Assembly: GCA_903872345.1 (NCBI GenBank)
Contig: CAIQKM010000118.1
Span: 1-36,480, forward strand
Direction: 5' to 3'
Source: an uncultured Verrucomicrobia subdivision 3 bacterium
GTDB taxonomy: Bacteria; Verrucomicrobiota; Verrucomicrobiia; Limisphaerales; UBA11358
Length of the DNA: 36,480 nt
Under the pieces are notes generated by a model. The model ran no database searches. It had not been told where the DNA came from and was given only the letters and a program-made list of their open reading frames with translations. Positions within the stretch are counted from its first letter, which is position 1, and each line of letters begins with the position of its first letter. The position numbers and the translations under genes are program-made. This document shows positions 14,926 through 22,538 of this stretch, one piece after another.

Positions 14926-16014
14926 ATGGCACACGTCAAACTCCACATTCCCGGTCCGGTCGAGGTCAGCGAAAAAACCTTCAAGGCTTTTTGCCGCCCG
15001 ATGATCGGTCACCGCGGCCAGGGTTTCAAAGACCTCTACGCCGCGATCCAACCCCAGCTTCAGCAACTGCTGTACACCAAGCAACTGGTGTATGTCTCCA
15101 CCTCCTCCGCGTGGGGCGTGATGGAAGGGTCCATTCGGAATCTGGTGCACAAAAAGGTGCTGAACTGCATGTGCGGGGCGTTTTCCGACAAGTGGTTTGA
15201 TGTGTCCAAGAAGTGCGGCAAGGAAGCCGAAGCGCTGCAGGTGCCGTGGGGTTCGCCCATTCGCGCCGAGCAGATTGATGCCAAGCTGGCCACCGGCCAA
15301 TTTGACGCGCTGACGCTGATTCATAACGAAACCTCCACCGGCGTGATGAGTCCGCTGGCGGAAATCGCCGCGCTCAAGAAGAAGTATCCCGATGTCATGT
15401 TCATCGTGGACGCCGTGAGTTCCCTCTCGGCCACGAAGATTGAATTTGATGCGCTGGGCATTGACGTGCTGCTCGCGGGCACGCAGAAGGCCTTTGCCCT
15501 GCCGCCCGGCGCGGCGGTGTTTGCGGCCTCCCCGGCGGCGCTCGCCAAGGCGGCGACCACGAAGGATCGCGGCTATTACTTTGATTTCGTCGAGTTCCAG
15601 AAGAACGCGGAACAGAGCATGACGCCGAGCACGCCGAGCATCAGCCACGTGTACGCCCTCCAGTCCAAGCTGGAAGACATCTTCGCGGAAGGTCTGGAAG
15701 CGCGTTTTGCCCGTCACACCAAGCTGGTGGGAATGACGCACGCCTGGGCGGCCAAGCACGGCTTCACCCTGTTCCCGGAACCCGGCTATACCTCCGTGAC
15801 GCTCACCTGCGTGAACAACGGCGCCAAGCCCGGCGGCCGCACGGTGGACGTGGCCAAGCTGCAGAAGTTGGTCAAGGACCGCGGCTTCCTGATTGACGGC
15901 GGCTACGGCAAGATCAAGGGCACCACGTTCCGTCTCTCCAACATGGGCGACGAAACCGAAGCCTCCATGAACAACCTCTACGCCGCGCTCGACGAGGCGA
16001 TGAAGCAGCTCTGA
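14926..16014 (+). CDS. Class V aminotransferase (serine-pyruvate/alanine-glyoxylate type)
   Basis: This is a cytoplasmic PLP enzyme of 362 residues. The N terminus (LHIPGPVEVSEKTFKAFCRPMIGHRGQGF, 7-35) is the classic opening of the alanine-glyoxylate aminotransferase group. VDAVSSLSATKI (Asp162, PLP ring contact) and AGTQKAFALPPG (Lys188, Schiff-base lysine) form the active site. The C-terminal FRLSNMGDETEASMNNLYAALDEAM closes the fold. Relatives transfer amino groups from serine or alanine to pyruvate or glyoxylate, and some lineages use such enzymes as phosphoserine aminotransferase; specificity is not resolved here. The ATG at 14926 directly precedes the conserved opening. The gene stands alone and ends in a strong terminator. 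Confidence 0.9.
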   Translation: MAHVKLHIPGPVEVSEKTFKAFCRPMIGHRGQGFKDLYAAIQPQLQQLLYTKQLVYVSTSSAWGVMEGSIRNLVHKKVLNCMCGAFSDKWFDVSKKCGKEAEALQVPWGSPIRAEQIDAKLATGQFDALTLIHNETSTGVMSPLAEIAALKKKYPDVMFIVDAVSSLSATKIEFDALGIDVLLAGTQKAFALPPGAAVFAASPAALAKAATTKDRGYYFDFVEFQKNAEQSMTPSTPSISHVYALQSKLEDIFAEGLEARFARHTKLVGMTHAWAAKHGFTLFPEPGYTSVTLTCVNNGAKPGGRTVDVAKLQKLVKDRGFLIDGGYGKIKGTTFRLSNMGDETEASMNNLYAALDEAMKQL

Positions 16015-16036
16015 TTTTTAGTGGTGGGGAAACCAG

Positions 16037-16070
16037 ACCGGCGGACTGAAGGCAGTCCGCCGGTTTTTGT
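16037..16070 (+). terminator. Intrinsic terminator after the class V aminotransferase gene
   Basis: A 12-bp perfect stem ACCGGCGGACTG (16037-16048) / CAGTCCGCCGGT (16053-16064) with loop AAGG is followed directly by TTTTGTTTG. It is a textbook rho-independent terminator 22 nt after the aminotransferase stop. Confidence 0.92.
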
Positions 16071-16183
16071 TTGTCGGGATGCGGGATTGTATTTTAGATG
16101 GTTTAAGTCGTCGTAAGCCAACGGGTTTTAATAAATCAATTTCTTCTGGTTTTTTGCCGGGCGGGATAACAAGATGCGGTCGC

Positions 16184-16771
16184 GTGAAAATCCGCCGTGT
16201 CCAATCCCATCCGCGCTTCGCCGGGTTCTGCGAATTTTTTCGGGAACACCCCGAATATTTCAAGCCTTGGTCTGGTATCTTTTTCCGCTTTCAAACAATC
16301 GAGTTTGCCACTCCCGGACAGGTGTTGAGCGGTCATGGGGCGGGTCAGCATGGCGGGCGTTGGAATCCTCCGGGACTGCCCACATTGTATGGCAGCACCA
16401 CGGACACTACCGCGCTGGCGGAATGCAAGGCCAACGACCGTTATTACGGCGTGGTTACCACCACCCCGCGGTTGCTGGTTGCGGTGACCGCAAGCTTGCC
16501 CCGGATGATTGATCTTACGGAACGAACCACTCGGCGAAGGTTGGGCGTAACGCTCGATGAACTGGCAGCCGAAGACTGGCGGAAACTTTTGTACGTCGGG
16601 CAGGAGAGCCTGCCACAGGCAATTGGCCGGGCGGTGGCTGCCACTGGCGGAAGCGGTTTGATGGTTCACTCGGCGGCCATACCTCGCGGTGTGAATGTGG
16701 TGATTTTTCCCGGCAATGGTGGCGAACTGACCTTGGTGGAAGGTGAAAAGCTGGCAAAACTGGAAAATTGA
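16184..16771 (+). CDS. RES-domain toxin
   Basis: This protein of about 195 residues has the RES family pattern: an Arg in FFRFQTIEF, HGGRWNPPGLPTLYGS and TTALAECKA supply the conserved Arg, Gly-Arg-Trp-Asn and Glu, with VHSAAIPRGVNVVIFPGN in the C-terminal half. RES toxins degrade NAD+ and are held in check by an Xre/MbcA/ParS-type antitoxin, here encoded downstream. The frame opens at 16067, only three bases past a terminator stem, so a start there would lack room for a promoter; the GTG at 16184 is preferred and ATG 16079 is an alternative. The toxin-first order is the reverse of the usual antitoxin-toxin arrangement. Confidence 0.8.
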   Translation: MKIRRVQSHPRFAGFCEFFREHPEYFKPWSGIFFRFQTIEFATPGQVLSGHGAGQHGGRWNPPGLPTLYGSTTDTTALAECKANDRYYGVVTTTPRLLVAVTASLPRMIDLTERTTRRRLGVTLDELAAEDWRKLLYVGQESLPQAIGRAVAATGGSGLMVHSAAIPRGVNVVIFPGNGGELTLVEGEKLAKLEN

Positions 16772-16796
16772 CACCTGCAATATTGCAGGTTATTAT
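16768..16796 (+). promoter_or_regulatory. Predicted sigma70-type promoter with palindromic operator for the Xre antitoxin
   Basis: TTGACA (16768-16773) and TATTAT (16791-16796) are separated by exactly 17 bp. The spacer is occupied by the perfect 18-bp palindrome ACCTGCAATATTGCAGGT (16773-16790), which shares one base with the -35 box. The -35 overlaps the toxin stop codon. The antitoxin ATG lies 12 nt after the -10 end, so the leader would be very short or the transcript nearly leaderless. Binding of the Xre protein to this palindrome is inferred from position and symmetry. Confidence 0.65.
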
Positions 16797-16808
16797 ACAG
16801 GCATAAGT

Positions 16809-17186
16809 ATGGCAGTCGCCGTCAAAAAAAACTCGCTGACGCATGGCCCGGCAACCCGGGATTATGCCGGTTTGCTGAAGCATTATCGGCAGGCCTTCAA
16901 TTTGCCCCAGCCGATGCTGGTCCGGTTGACGGGGTTTTCACCCCGTTCGGTGGCCAAATGGAGCCAGGGTGAATATCCTTCCCCGAAACAGGAGAAGGCG
17001 TTGGTGGAAATGAACCGGTTGCTCGACAGTCTGTCCCGGGTGATGGAACCCGCACAGATTGGGCGCTGGCTCAAAATTCCCAATGCGGCATTCGACGGCT
17101 CAACCCCCTTGCAAGTGGTGGAACGGGGTGAAATGGATCGCATCTGGCGCATGCTGTTTGATTTGGAATCCGGCCAGCCGGGGTGA
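16809..17186 (+). CDS. Xre/MbcA/ParS-type antitoxin
   Basis: The product is 125 residues with an N-terminal helix-turn-helix (LPQPMLVRLTGFSPRSVAKWSQGE, about 34-57) and a C-terminal segment (IGRWLKIPNAAFDGSTPLQVVERGEMDRIWRMLF, about 84-117) of the DUF2384/toxin-binding type. In the characterised RES-Xre pairs this tail contacts the toxin and the HTH represses the operon. The ATG at 16809 is chosen because it follows the promoter and palindrome; an upstream in-frame ATG at 16743 would lie inside the toxin gene. As the second gene with its own promoter, it may be kept in excess independently of the toxin transcript. Confidence 0.85.
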   Translation: MAVAVKKNSLTHGPATRDYAGLLKHYRQAFNLPQPMLVRLTGFSPRSVAKWSQGEYPSPKQEKALVEMNRLLDSLSRVMEPAQIGRWLKIPNAAFDGSTPLQVVERGEMDRIWRMLFDLESGQPG

Positions 17187-17244
17187 ACTTTTCCCTTCGC
17201 AAATAGTGGCGGACTTTTCGCATCGTTGAATTCATAATCGGGGT

Positions 17245-18096
17245 GTGTCGAACGATTACCAGTTAGTCCAACTGCGCAGCGGCCTGCCGACGTTGTATTC
17301 CGCCAGCTATGGGGAAAAAATGCATCCCGGTTTGGGGCCGCAGGCGGAGGCGGAACTGCTCTATGTGCGCCAGCTTCAGCTCTGCGAACGGCTCAGCCGG
17401 GCAGGGGATCTGGTGGTGTGGGATGTCGGGCTCGGCGGCGCGGCCAATGCCACCGCCGTGCTGCGCGCCACCCGGGACATTCCCGGTCGGTTGCGGCTGG
17501 TGAGCTTTGACAACACGGACGAACCGCTCGCCTTTGCCCTTCAAAATGCGGCCGCTTTGGGTTATCTGGCCGGGTATGAGGAACCGGTGGCCACGTTGTT
17601 GCGGGACAAACGGCTGACCTTTGCCAACGGCAAATTACAAGTAGACTGGCAATTTCATCTCGCCGATTTCCCGGCGCTGGTGGCGGAAAGCTCCGGACTC
17701 CCCGCGCCGGATGCCATTTTGTTCGATGCTTTTTCTCCGGCCAAAAATCCGGCCATGTGGACGCTGCCGGTGTTTGCGAATCTCTTCCGCCGGCTCGATC
17801 CGGCCCGGCCGTGCGCGTTGACCACGTATTCCCGCAGCACGCTGTTACGGTCAACCCTCCTGCTCGCGGGCTTTTTTGTGGGCGTGGGTCATGCCACCGG
17901 CCTGAAGGAGGAAACCACCATTGCGGCCAATACGCTGGACCTGATTCCGGAGCCGCTCAACGAACGCTGGCTGGAACGGGCATTTCGCTCGGACAGCGCC
18001 GAGCCGTTGAGCGAGCCGGTGTACCGGCGCTCACCGCTATTGCCGGCCACGCGGGAGCAGTTGCAGCGTCACCCGCAGTTTGCCAAGGCTGCGTGA
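17245..18096 (+). CDS. MnmC-like (DUF752) SAM-dependent tRNA methyltransferase domain protein
   Basis: This cytoplasmic protein of 283 residues resembles the methyltransferase half of MnmC, which finishes the mnm5(s2)U34 modification of tRNA. WDVGLGGAANATAVL (59-73) is the SAM-binding glycine-rich loop, SFDN (87-90) the acidic ribose-binding end of strand 2, and DAFSPAKNPAMWTLPVFANLFRRL (from 161) the hallmark D-x-F-S-P-x-K-N-P-x-x-W motif. No FAD oxidoreductase half is fused, as in stand-alone MnmD-type proteins. The start is a GTG at 17245. Its 3' end overlaps by 28 bp, tail to tail, with the metallopeptidase gene on the other strand. Function is family-level inference. Confidence 0.8.
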   Translation: MSNDYQLVQLRSGLPTLYSASYGEKMHPGLGPQAEAELLYVRQLQLCERLSRAGDLVVWDVGLGGAANATAVLRATRDIPGRLRLVSFDNTDEPLAFALQNAAALGYLAGYEEPVATLLRDKRLTFANGKLQVDWQFHLADFPALVAESSGLPAPDAILFDAFSPAKNPAMWTLPVFANLFRRLDPARPCALTTYSRSTLLRSTLLLAGFFVGVGHATGLKEETTIAANTLDLIPEPLNERWLERAFRSDSAEPLSEPVYRRSPLLPATREQLQRHPQFAKAA

Positions 18097-18977
18097 GTGG
18101 CGGCGGTGAGGGCATCCACTCGCGTGGCGAGGGGGAAGTCGGAAGGCGCCTCCAGGGTGTAGCAGAGGGCGGTTTTATTGGAGATCAGCCAGAAGGCTTC
18201 GGGCCATTGCGGTCGGGAGCGGGGATCCAGGCTGGGCCGGATGATGCCGCCCTGCGCCTCGCGGCCTTCGATCACCGAGGAATTATCAATCGGGCACACG
18301 CGCGCCACGGCGGCGACCATGCCTTCCGCCAGCGAGGGACGTTGCTCGGGATTCAATTCGTAGAGATAAAAGCCATGGGCCTCCCAGTCCTCGTGCACGC
18401 AGAGGCACAGGTTGAATTGCCCTTGCCGTTCCAGCCAGGCGACGTGCGCGCGGATTTCCGGGGATTGGGGCACGAGGTAATCGCGGTTCAAATCCAGTCC
18501 GCCGGCGTTCTCGCGATGATTGATCATGAACCCGGACGGGTTCAGGCAGGGAATGAGGATGATTTCCGCGTCGGCGGGCCAAAGGTCTTCACGCAGCAGC
18601 CGCAGGGCGGTGAGCGTGGTGGCGGGTTCATCTCCGTGAATCCCGGCGGAAATGTAAATGCGACGGGGCTTGCCCGTGGTTGGGGTGGTGGTGGGCAGTC
18701 GGTGCCAGGCGGTCAGCGCAAACTCGGGACATTCATAAAAGGTCTCGCCCCGCCAGCCGGCGGCGATGGCCGCTGTGGTAATCTCACGCAGCACCGTCGC
18801 GATATCAATGGTCTCGCCGTGATAGCCGCCGAAGTTTTTGTTGTACCGTTGCACCCGTAGAGGGTAATTCCGATTGGGGGTTTCAGCAAGTTGAAGGGCG
18901 AAATGATGTGCAAAAATTTTTAATAGCGACGGTGTGTTTACAGTTTTTCCCGGTGTGGCAGATGATCGCGATTCCAT
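18069..18977 (-). CDS. M14-family zinc carboxypeptidase / succinylglutamate desuccinylase-like protein
   Basis: The product is up to 302 residues and has the M14 zinc-site pattern: GIHGDEPA (His and Glu ligands, about residue 114), CVHEDWEAHG (third His, about 194) and a Glu in CYTLEAPSD (about 273) at the catalytic position. NPSGFMINHRENAGGLDLNRDY is the conserved Asn-Arg loop that binds the substrate carboxylate. Family members cut C-terminal residues from peptides or deacylate amino acids; which applies here is open. The start is uncertain: ATG 18977 overlaps the pseudopilin stop by 40 bp, while a GTG at 18854 would begin at the first conserved segment (QRYNKNFGGYHGE). No signal peptide is clear. 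It is the last gene of the minus-strand series. Confidence 0.82.
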   Translation of the reverse strand: MESRSSATPGKTVNTPSLLKIFAHHFALQLAETPNRNYPLRVQRYNKNFGGYHGETIDIATVLREITTAAIAAGWRGETFYECPEFALTAWHRLPTTTPTTGKPRRIYISAGIHGDEPATTLTALRLLREDLWPADAEIILIPCLNPSGFMINHRENAGGLDLNRDYLVPQSPEIRAHVAWLERQGQFNLCLCVHEDWEAHGFYLYELNPEQRPSLAEGMVAAVARVCPIDNSSVIEGREAQGGIIRPSLDPRSRPQWPEAFWLISNKTALCYTLEAPSDFPLATRVDALTAATHAALANCG

Positions 18978-19720
18978 CGGCTCAAAGCTCCGTCGCTGGT
19001 GTCTTCAAAGAGAAATTTCAGCGTTGGCGATTCGACGTGGCCGTCGCAAAAAACCACGTTGGCTCTACCGTGATGGCGAGTAAAAGGCTCTTTGTTCAAA
19101 GGTTCAAAATATGGCACTTGTTTCGAACGCGCCATAAGCTCGTTTCCGCCATACAATGTTTTATCATAACCACAGAAACCATCACCCATAGCCATCATTT
19201 CACTCGGACTTGCAATATCTGATGACGGCACAGGCGGAGCTGAAATCTCAGAATTGCCAAATTGTCTGCCGATTCCCAATGAATTTGTGTCTACACTGGC
19301 AAGCATTCCATAGGTGTTGTAACCATAGGAAGTATAAACCATGTTCGTCAGAAAATTTACCGGCCGTATCACCGACGGGCATTTCCAAATTCCTTTCCAG
19401 ATATACGACGCTTCGTGCGAACTGCTTTCTTTTCCCATTTCATGTTCCAAAGCAACCGTCCAATAGTCGTAATGGTTTGGATATTTACCCTTGTTAAAAT
19501 CGGGATTGGTATCAAGCGGATATACGTGATTATCACCAACAAACTCTTGTATCGCCAGACCAAGCTGCCGGACATTGTTCGCACAGTTGAGGCGCCGAGC
19601 CGTATCCATTCCACGCGATAGTACCGCCAGCAGTAACCCGGCCAAAATTCCGATGATGGCGATGACAACCAGCAGTTCGATCAGAGAAAACCCGCTTTGA
19701 TTGGCTTTTGCGCGGCTCAT
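18938..19720 (-). CDS. Prepilin-type (type II pseudopilin) protein with H-X9-DG motif
   Basis: The product is 260 residues. Its N terminus carries a type IV prepilin leader and hydrophobic helix: SGFSLIELLVVIAIIGILAG (9-28), cut after Gly10 with Phe11 to be methylated and Glu15 conserved. Near the C terminus HHGRANVVFCDGHVE fits the H-X9-DG motif found in large pseudopilin families of Planctomycetes and Verrucomicrobia (DUF1559-like). AAAGGAAA precedes the ATG at 19720 by five bases. The gene has more AT-rich codons than most neighbours. These proteins are exported to the periplasm/inner membrane by a type II/IV pilus assembly system encoded elsewhere; their role is unknown. Confidence 0.9.
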   Translation of the reverse strand: MSRAKANQSGFSLIELLVVIAIIGILAGLLLAVLSRGMDTARRLNCANNVRQLGLAIQEFVGDNHVYPLDTNPDFNKGKYPNHYDYWTVALEHEMGKESSSHEASYIWKGIWKCPSVIRPVNFLTNMVYTSYGYNTYGMLASVDTNSLGIGRQFGNSEISAPPVPSSDIASPSEMMAMGDGFCGYDKTLYGGNELMARSKQVPYFEPLNKEPFTRHHGRANVVFCDGHVESPTLKFLFEDTSDGALSRWNRDHLPHREKL

Positions 19721-19786
19721 ATATTTCCTTTCGGCCTGAGCGTAAGCAAACCGACTGGGAATGTCAAAGCGGCGTGGAGCAAGCAG

Positions 19787-20395
19787 TTACCAATCCTTCA
19801 ATGGCCGGTTAGGATCGTTCGGCTTGGTTTTGGGTTTGAGCTGTAAAAGCTGTTCGCTGTCTTTCTGGGCGTCGAGCAGGCGCTTGGCTTCTTCGGGCGT
19901 CATCTGGCCGGGGATGGCTTTTTCCTGGCCGTTCTGATCCTTCTGATCTTTATCCTGTTGGTCTTTTTTGTCGGCCGCTTTTTGCTGTTCTTGCTGGGCC
20001 TTTTTCTGCTGCTCTTCCTGTTTCTTTTGCTCCGCCGATTTTTGTTCGTCCTGCTTTTGCTGATCCTGGTCCGGCTGGTTCTGCTGGTCTTTGGACTGCG
20101 ACTGCTGCTTTTGCTGCTGGTTTTGTTTCTGCTGTTGTTGCTGTTGTTGCTGTTGTTGCTGTTGTTGCTGTTGTTGAGACTGCTGCTGCTGTTGCTGATT
20201 CAGCAAATCATAGAGCTTCTTCAGTTTGACATCGTTGGGAAACAGCTTGAGGCCGTTGGTGGCGAATTGTTTGGCCTGGGCAACGTTGTTGGAAATGTAG
20301 AACTGCGCGCCGCCGTGAAAATAATCATCGGCGGATTGCGCGAAGACGGCGGGCGCGGACAGCAGCATTAACAGTAGAATGGGGGCGGTCTTCAT
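19787..20395 (-). CDS. Secreted glutamine-rich protein with TPR-like start (Bat-locus associated)
   Basis: The product is 202 residues. The signal peptide (KTAPILLLMLLSAPAVFAQS, 2-21) precedes a short helical segment (ADDYFHGGAQFYISNNVAQAKQFATNGLKLFPNDVKLKKLYDLL) that looks like one or two TPR helices. A glutamine tract with few other residues follows (about 67-100), then a Lys/Gln/Asp-rich region and MTPEEAKRLLDAQKDSEQLLQLKPKTKP. The tract is partly encoded by five tandem copies of a 9-bp unit (20132-20176). Two starts are possible (ATG 20404 and 20395); the frame also opens further out to 20593 but that part is a palindromic repeat. It lies 160 bp downstream of the batB-batC gene, which suggests a role in the same complex. 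Confidence 0.8.
   Translation of the reverse strand: MKTAPILLLMLLSAPAVFAQSADDYFHGGAQFYISNNVAQAKQFATNGLKLFPNDVKLKKLYDLLNQQQQQQSQQQQQQQQQQQQQQQQKQNQQQKQQSQSKDQQNQPDQDQQKQDEQKSAEQKKQEEQQKKAQQEQQKAADKKDQQDKDQKDQNGQEKAIPGQMTPEEAKRLLDAQKDSEQLLQLKPKTKPNDPNRPLKDW
20132..20176. repeat. In-gene minisatellite, five tandem copies of CTGTTGTTG
   Basis: Five perfect tandem copies of the 9-mer CTGTTGTTG lie within the glutamine-rich gene (reading as Gln codons CAA/CAG on the minus strand). Further CTG/TTG triplets flank them on both sides. Because the unit is a multiple of three, copy-number change would lengthen or shorten the Gln tract without shifting the frame. Confidence 0.9.
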
Positions 20396-20439
20396 AATAG
20401 TCATGCCAGTCCTATGCTTGGCAAGTGGGCGGCAGTCGG

Positions 20440-20551
20440 CCGGAGCGCGCCCGTCCTCGGGCGCAGCAATGTCCAAGCCTGCAAGCCGCTTGGTTCTCCG
20501 CCAAACGCCTAATTCGCCACGTTGCTGCGCCCGGGGACGGGCGCGCTCCGG
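20440..20551. repeat. MITE-like palindromic element with CCGGAGCG termini (copy 2)
   Basis: Arms of 30 nt (20440-20469 and 20522-20551) are inverted copies with one mismatch; each begins or ends in CCGGAGCGCGCCCG. The 52-nt centre has no coding content. The element sits in the 160-bp gap between the batB-batC stop (20556) and the glutamine-rich gene, four bases from the stop, and could form a hairpin in the transcript. Confidence 0.85.
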
Positions 20552-20555
20552 GGAT

Positions 20556-22202
20556 TTATGGGTGCTGAGGTTGCTGAGGGGTGGCAATGGCATCGATATC
20601 CTTTAGTTTTTTGATGTAGTCCTCGACCTGTTTGGCCACGGGTGTTTTCGTCAGAGGTTCCATGATGCCCAGCGCCTGATGGTAGTTGCGCTGGCGGACG
20701 GCTTCGCTGGCGCTCAGACGGGCCCGGCGCAGATATTCGCGGAGCTGGTTGATCTGGGCCACGCCGTTTTTCACGAAGTTTAGATTGTACACGGCGTTGG
20801 TGTCTTTTTTGTCCAGTTCCACGGCGCGTTCGTAGCTCTTGATGGCGGTTTCCCAATTTTCCTGCAAACCGTCGAGGTCCTTGGCGTTTTCGCCCATGCG
20901 GCACTGGGTGTTGCCCAAGTTATAATAGGCGGACTGCTGGAGTTTTAGGTCGGGCGAAAGCGTCACCCATTTAAAATCCTTCTCGGCCTCGTCAAAGTTG
21001 GTGCCACGGTAGGCGGCGGCTCCGGCATTGAACACCAGGCGCAGGTCGTTGGTGTAGATGAGCGAGAGGCGTTCAAACTCCTGCAGGGCGTTGGTGTAAT
21101 TGCCGGAGTTGTAGGCGCGCATGGCGTCCGCCGGGGAGGCGCTGGCCGAAGCGGTCAATCCCAGCATTGCACACAACAACAGGGCGGCAACGGCCGGAGC
21201 CGGCTTGGTGGCGGGATCTTTGCGCTTCTCGGTTTTTCGTTCCGGGAAGAACAGTTCGGCCAGCAGCAGCAGGATGGCCAAGGCGAGGGGCCATTGGAAT
21301 TGTTCGTGATAGCGGCGCACGAGTTTTTCGCGGCCCTGGGCCTTGGGCATGGGGGCAATGCCGCGATCGTAGATGGAATCAATCACGCTGGCACCGCGCA
21401 GGGGCATGTAGAATCCCTCAGTGGTCGCCGCGATTTGCTGCAAGAGTTGTTCATTCAGGTGTGATTTGACGGCGTGGCCCTGATCATCGCGCACGAGGTT
21501 GGGGTCCAGCAGGTCGCCTTCCGTGGTGCCGATGCCGACGGTGAAAATTTTCAGGCCGGCCGCCTTTGCGGCCTGGGCGGCTTCGAGCGCGCCGGTGTCG
21601 TTGTCTTCGCCATCGGTGAAGAGCACTAAGGCCTTAAAATGATCCTTTTCCTTGAAGGCGTCGAGTGCGGTATTGATGGCGGAGCCGAGCGAGGTGCCGC
21701 CCTGCGGAATGGTGTTCACATCCAGCGCCTGCACGCTTTGCTGGAAGGCGGTGTTGTCAATGGTGAGGGGACATTCGAGAAAGGCGTCGCCGGCGAAGGC
21801 CACGAGGCCCAGGCGGTCGGTGGCGGCTTTCTGCATGAGCTCCAGCGCGGCGATCTTGGCGCGGGTCAGTCGGTTGGGAGAAATGTCGGTGGCGAGCATG
21901 GACTTGGAAGTGTCCACGGCCACGACGATGTCCAGGCCGCGTTGCTCCACCTCCTGCAACTCAAACCCGCGCTGCGGCCGGGCAAGGGCGAGGATTAGAA
22001 ATACGGTGGCCAGAATCACGAGGGCAAAACGGATTTTGAGGCGGGCGGGGGAGACGCCTACGGTCAGCCCGGCGAGCAGGCGGGAGTGGATGAACTGCGC
22101 GAGCAGCTTTTCGCGGGTGCGCAGCGACCACCAGAAAAACAGCGCGAGCAGCGGTGGAATCACCAGCAGCAGCCAGAGCAAATGGGAATTTTCAAATCTC
22201 AT
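20556..22202 (-). CDS. batB: BatB-BatC fusion: VWA-domain membrane protein with C-terminal TPRs
   Basis: The product is 548 residues. Two N-terminal helices (LLWLLLVIPPLLALFFWW, about 8-25; IRFALVILATVFLILALA, 57-74) precede a von Willebrand A domain. Its MIDAS motif is DTSKSM (Asp97), with Thr170 (GGTSLGSA) and Asp197 (FTDGED). A third helix (WPLALAILLLLAELFF, 304-319) ends the BatB part. A segment at 338-356 resembling a signal peptide (VAALLLCAMLGLTASASAS) then leads into TPR repeats (MRAYNSGNYTNALQEFERL; YYNLGNTQCRMGENAKDLDGLQENWETAIKSYERAVEL), which are the usual contents of separate BatC proteins. A fused BatB-BatC is therefore likely. The ATG at 22202 is chosen at the first helix; the open frame further out crosses a repeat element. 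Confidence 0.9.
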   Translation of the reverse strand: MRFENSHLLWLLLVIPPLLALFFWWSLRTREKLLAQFIHSRLLAGLTVGVSPARLKIRFALVILATVFLILALARPQRGFELQEVEQRGLDIVVAVDTSKSMLATDISPNRLTRAKIAALELMQKAATDRLGLVAFAGDAFLECPLTIDNTAFQQSVQALDVNTIPQGGTSLGSAINTALDAFKEKDHFKALVLFTDGEDNDTGALEAAQAAKAAGLKIFTVGIGTTEGDLLDPNLVRDDQGHAVKSHLNEQLLQQIAATTEGFYMPLRGASVIDSIYDRGIAPMPKAQGREKLVRRYHEQFQWPLALAILLLLAELFFPERKTEKRKDPATKPAPAVAALLLCAMLGLTASASASPADAMRAYNSGNYTNALQEFERLSLIYTNDLRLVFNAGAAAYRGTNFDEAEKDFKWVTLSPDLKLQQSAYYNLGNTQCRMGENAKDLDGLQENWETAIKSYERAVELDKKDTNAVYNLNFVKNGVAQINQLREYLRRARLSASEAVRQRNYHQALGIMEPLTKTPVAKQVEDYIKKLKDIDAIATPQQPQHP

Positions 22203-22233
22203 TTTACAGGGTGGTTGGCAGCCCGTTAATGGA

Positions 22234-22490
22234 GTAGCAGCCGATGTGAGGAGGCTCCATATAGAAGATCGTTTCCAAAGATGTTTGAGCGCATCCTGGC
22301 ACTGCGCTCGTGGCTGAATAGCTGAGCGCCACCGCACCCCGGCCCTCTCCCCCATTTACCAATGGCGGAGAGGGAGGGGAAACGGTTGTGCGAGTGGTTT
22401 GTGGAAATGCCACGGCTCCGGATTTGAGGGCAGTGTCAGCCGTATCAGAATAAGGACGAGATATTTGAGCCTCCTTACGTCGGCTGCTAC
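22234..22490. repeat. Long palindromic element of the GTAGCAGCCGACGT family, containing a second hairpin
   Basis: Terminal inverted repeats of 23 nt lie at 22234-22256 and 22468-22490; they begin GTAGCAGCCGATGT and mirror AAGGAGGCT with few mismatches. The element spans 257 bp between the batA and batB-batC genes (gap 22203-22538). Inside is an imperfect 13-bp hairpin, CCTCTCCCCCATT (22344-22356) and AATGGCGGAGAGG (22361-22373), with loop TACC. No gene is seen in the gap. The 80-bp element at 32824-32903 has nearly the same ends. Confidence 0.85.
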
Positions 22491-22538
22491 CGGGGAAGCG
22501 GTTTTTCAACGGTTGGCTGGTGAATGGAGTTTGTTGGC

